From an uncultured Verrucomicrobiales bacterium (GTDB lineage Bacteria > Verrucomicrobiota > Verrucomicrobiae > Limisphaerales > CANJSG01), in NCBI GenBank assembly GCA_946480965.1, contig CAMLMI010000252.1:1-6890 (forward strand): a stretch of 6,890 nt of DNA, read 5' to 3'. Shown here piece after piece: positions 5,583 through 6,890 of this stretch; position 1 is the first letter of the stretch, and each line of letters opens with the position of its first letter. The notes under the pieces are model-generated. The model did not search any database. It saw nothing but the letters and a program-made list of their open reading frames with translations, and was not told the origin of the DNA. The translations under genes were made by a program, and so were the position numbers.

Positions 5583-6650
5583 TCAAGCCAGTGCTTGGTC
5601 CACCGCCGTCCGCACCGCGTCCACCGTCACCGAGTTCATCAACGCCGTGATCTCCGCGTCCGTCCCCCGAATGGGGCCGCCGTCGTAGCGGTAGTAATCG
5701 AGGTGGCGCCCAGCCACGGCGGGATTGGGCACGAGGATCGTGTCACGGCGCGGCGGACGGTTGGTCGGATTCAACGTCGGCGCTTCGACCACGATCTGCT
5801 TCGGCACCCGCACCGCCGCCGCCAAGTGCATCAGCGCGGTGTCCACCGAGAGAAAAGCGTCGCAACGGGCGATCAACGCCCCGGCTTGGCGCAGGTTCGG
5901 CGATGCGGGGAAGAACAGGTTGGGAGACGGCACCTCTTCCTTCAGCCGCTCGTGGGCCGATTGTTCCTCCGGTCCACCGAACAACAGGATGGCCAGCTCC
6001 GGCCGCTCCGCCGTCAGCCGCTTCAGCAGCTCGACGTAGCGTTCCAGCGGCCAGCGTTTCAGCGCGAGGTTCTTGGTGCCGCCGGAGCCGACGTGGATGC
6101 CGAGCTTCTTCCGCGAACCCAGTCCGTGCCCATTCAAGTAGCCTTCTGCCCAGGCGCGTTCGGCATCGCTCAGGAAGATCTCATAGCCCGGATCGGCCAA
6201 CGTCCGCTTCGCGCCGAGCAACGGCAGCAACCGCCGGTTGTTCTCGATGCTGTGGACGGTGTAGTCCTGCGGGATCTGCCGCTGCACCAGCAAACGGTCA
6301 AGCAGTCCATGATTCTCATAGGCGTGGCTGAGCCGCAGCTTCGCGCCGATGAACCGCGCCACCATGCGATACTGCACGCGGCCCTGGGTGTGGACGTTGA
6401 CCGAGACGTCGTAGCGTTCCGCCCGGAGCCGGCGGAGGAACGGCAGCGACTTCCACGCGCCGTCCTTGATCAGGTTCTTCTGCCAAACGCGGCCCACATG
6501 GGGATTGCCCTCCAACAGATCGGCCGAGCCCTTCCAGAGCACGAAGGCGTCGATCCGCGCCTGCGGAAAATTGTCCCGCAGTTCATGCAGGAGCGGCGTG
6601 GCGATGAGCGTGTCGCCAATGCCGGACAACGATAGGACGAGGATCTTCAA
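5583..6650 (-). CDS. Family 9 glycosyltransferase (ADP-heptose:LPS heptosyltransferase-like)
   Basis: This 355-residue cytoplasmic, membrane-peripheral GT-B enzyme probably adds a sugar to a surface glycan such as the LPS core. The N-terminal domain opens with MKILVLSLSGIGDTLIATPLL, whose D13 aligns with the catalytic aspartate of WaaC. The C-terminal nucleotide-sugar domain shows GIHVGSGG (184-191), K193, KRWP (198-201), LLFGGPEEQ (222-230) and LSVDTALMHLAAA (267-279), where D270 corresponds to the sugar-nucleotide-binding aspartate of the family. The start is uncertain. TTG at 6650 gives the classic GT9 N-terminus, while another TTG at 6689 would add 13 residues (MPGGRWFPHAPRG). No in-frame ATG lies upstream near these and no Shine-Dalgarno is visible. 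The donor and acceptor cannot be assigned, and many Verrucomicrobiota GT9 proteins are not true heptosyltransferases. It is the first gene of the minus-strand block and divergent from tRNA-Leu, so its promoter should lie between 6651 and 6817. Confidence 0.9.
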   Translation of the reverse strand: MKILVLSLSGIGDTLIATPLLHELRDNFPQARIDAFVLWKGSADLLEGNPHVGRVWQKNLIKDGAWKSLPFLRRLRAERYDVSVNVHTQGRVQYRMVARFIGAKLRLSHAYENHGLLDRLLVQRQIPQDYTVHSIENNRRLLPLLGAKRTLADPGYEIFLSDAERAWAEGYLNGHGLGSRKKLGIHVGSGGTKNLALKRWPLERYVELLKRLTAERPELAILLFGGPEEQSAHERLKEEVPSPNLFFPASPNLRQAGALIARCDAFLSVDTALMHLAAAVRVPKQIVVEAPTLNPTNRPPRRDTILVPNPAVAGRHLDYYRYDGGPIRGTDAEITALMNSVTVDAVRTAVDQALA

Positions 6651-6745
6651 GCCGCGCGGAGCGTGGGGGAACCAACGGCCACCGGGCAAGAGATGGCGGC
6701 GGCGGCCGGGAGTTCGATCCGTCGTCCGCCGCGTTCGCGGGGCCC

Positions 6746-6789
6746 GAATCCGAGATTCTGCAAAATCCGGCTTGCGCCGGAGAATCGCG
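6746..6789. other. Nested, mutually exclusive hairpins upstream of tRNA-Leu
   Basis: GAATC (6746-6750) can pair with GATTC (6754-6758) across a 3-nt loop. The same GATTCT (6754-6759) is also complementary to AGAATC (6781-6786). That second pairing closes a hairpin whose inner stem is CCGGC (6767-6771) with GCCGG (6776-6780) around TTGC, and leaves a 7-nt one-sided bulge (6760-6766). The two folds cannot coexist. The segment lies between the divergent glycosyltransferase and tRNA genes and is followed by 28 nt with no T tract. TTGC at 6772-6775 could also belong to a weak -35 box for the tRNA. No role can be assigned. Confidence 0.35.
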
Positions 6790-6817
6790 GCTGGTTCATT
6801 TTCCGCCCCGCAGTCAC

Positions 6818-6890
6818 GCGCACGTGGCGGAATGGCAGACGCGCTACTTTGAGGTGGTAGTGCCGCAAGGCGTGCAGGTTCAAGTCCTGC
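6818..6890 (+). tRNA. trnL: tRNA-Leu, anticodon GAG, 3' end outside window
   Basis: A class II tRNA can be folded by hand. The 5' acceptor strand is GCGCACG (6818-6824), followed by T8-G9. The D stem is GCG/CGC (6827-6829 with 6840-6842) around GAATGGCAGA, the leucine-type D loop, and G26 is at 6843. The anticodon stem is 6844-6848 with 6856-6860 (the inner pair is T-G), with loop TTGAGGT and anticodon GAG at 6851-6853, reading CUC/CUU. The long variable arm (6861-6873) has a GCC/GGC stem and GCAA loop. The T stem is GCAGG/CCTGC around TTCAAGT (6874-6890). The window stops exactly at the end of the T stem, so the 3' acceptor strand, discriminator and any encoded CCA are unseen. Expect CGTGCGC next. 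Confidence 0.96.

Noticed and set aside
5595..6635. A 346-codon + frame opposite the glycosyltransferase
   Set aside because: It is the antisense shadow of a gene with all GT9 motifs, rich in Arg, Gln and His without recognisable domains.
6818..6890. tRNA-Leu as an integration site of a mobile element
   Set aside because: tRNA-Leu genes are common attachment sites, but the 3' end is outside the window and no integrase or duplicated tRNA fragment is visible.

Overview
The window is GC-rich bacterial chromosome with ordinary high coding density: one protein gene cut by the left edge, five complete protein genes, and a tRNA cut by the right edge. Several features point to the Verrucomicrobiota or Planctomycetota, with Verrucomicrobiota the better guess. 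These are a Tat-exported Gfo/Idh/MocA oxidoreductase, a PQQ-type beta-propeller gene, a secreted jelly-roll protein, and no recognisable Shine-Dalgarno sequence in front of any start. GC-rich palindromic units in the intergenic gaps fit the same picture. The phylum assignment is inference from gene style, not from a marker comparison.

Layout from left to right. The 3' part of a PQQ-like beta-propeller gene (+) ends in a textbook intrinsic terminator. Next comes a Tat-signal Gfo/Idh/MocA dehydrogenase (+). It converges, across a 21-nt gap, with a block of four minus-strand genes. Read in their own direction these are a family 9 glycosyltransferase, a secreted jelly-roll (polysaccharide-lyase-like) protein, the universal GTPase/ATPase YchF, and a thiopurine S-methyltransferase homologue (tpm). 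Divergent from that block, a tRNA-Leu with anticodon GAG (+) runs off the right end, cut after its T stem.

The genes do not form one obvious pathway. The beta-propeller, the Tat oxidoreductase and the jelly-roll protein probably act outside the cytoplasm on proteins or carbohydrates, and the glycosyltransferase probably builds surface glycan. YchF and Tpm are cytoplasmic housekeeping or detoxification proteins. The minus-strand genes are separated by 70, 207 and 120 nt with palindromes in two of those gaps, so they need not be one operon.

I found no CRISPR array, transposase, integrase, toxin-antitoxin pair or defence cassette, and no convincing new system. The most unusual non-coding signal is the gap before ychF. 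It holds a perfect 27-bp inverted repeat whose two arms are each palindromic, next to a third small palindrome. This looks like a REP/BIME-type dispersed element.
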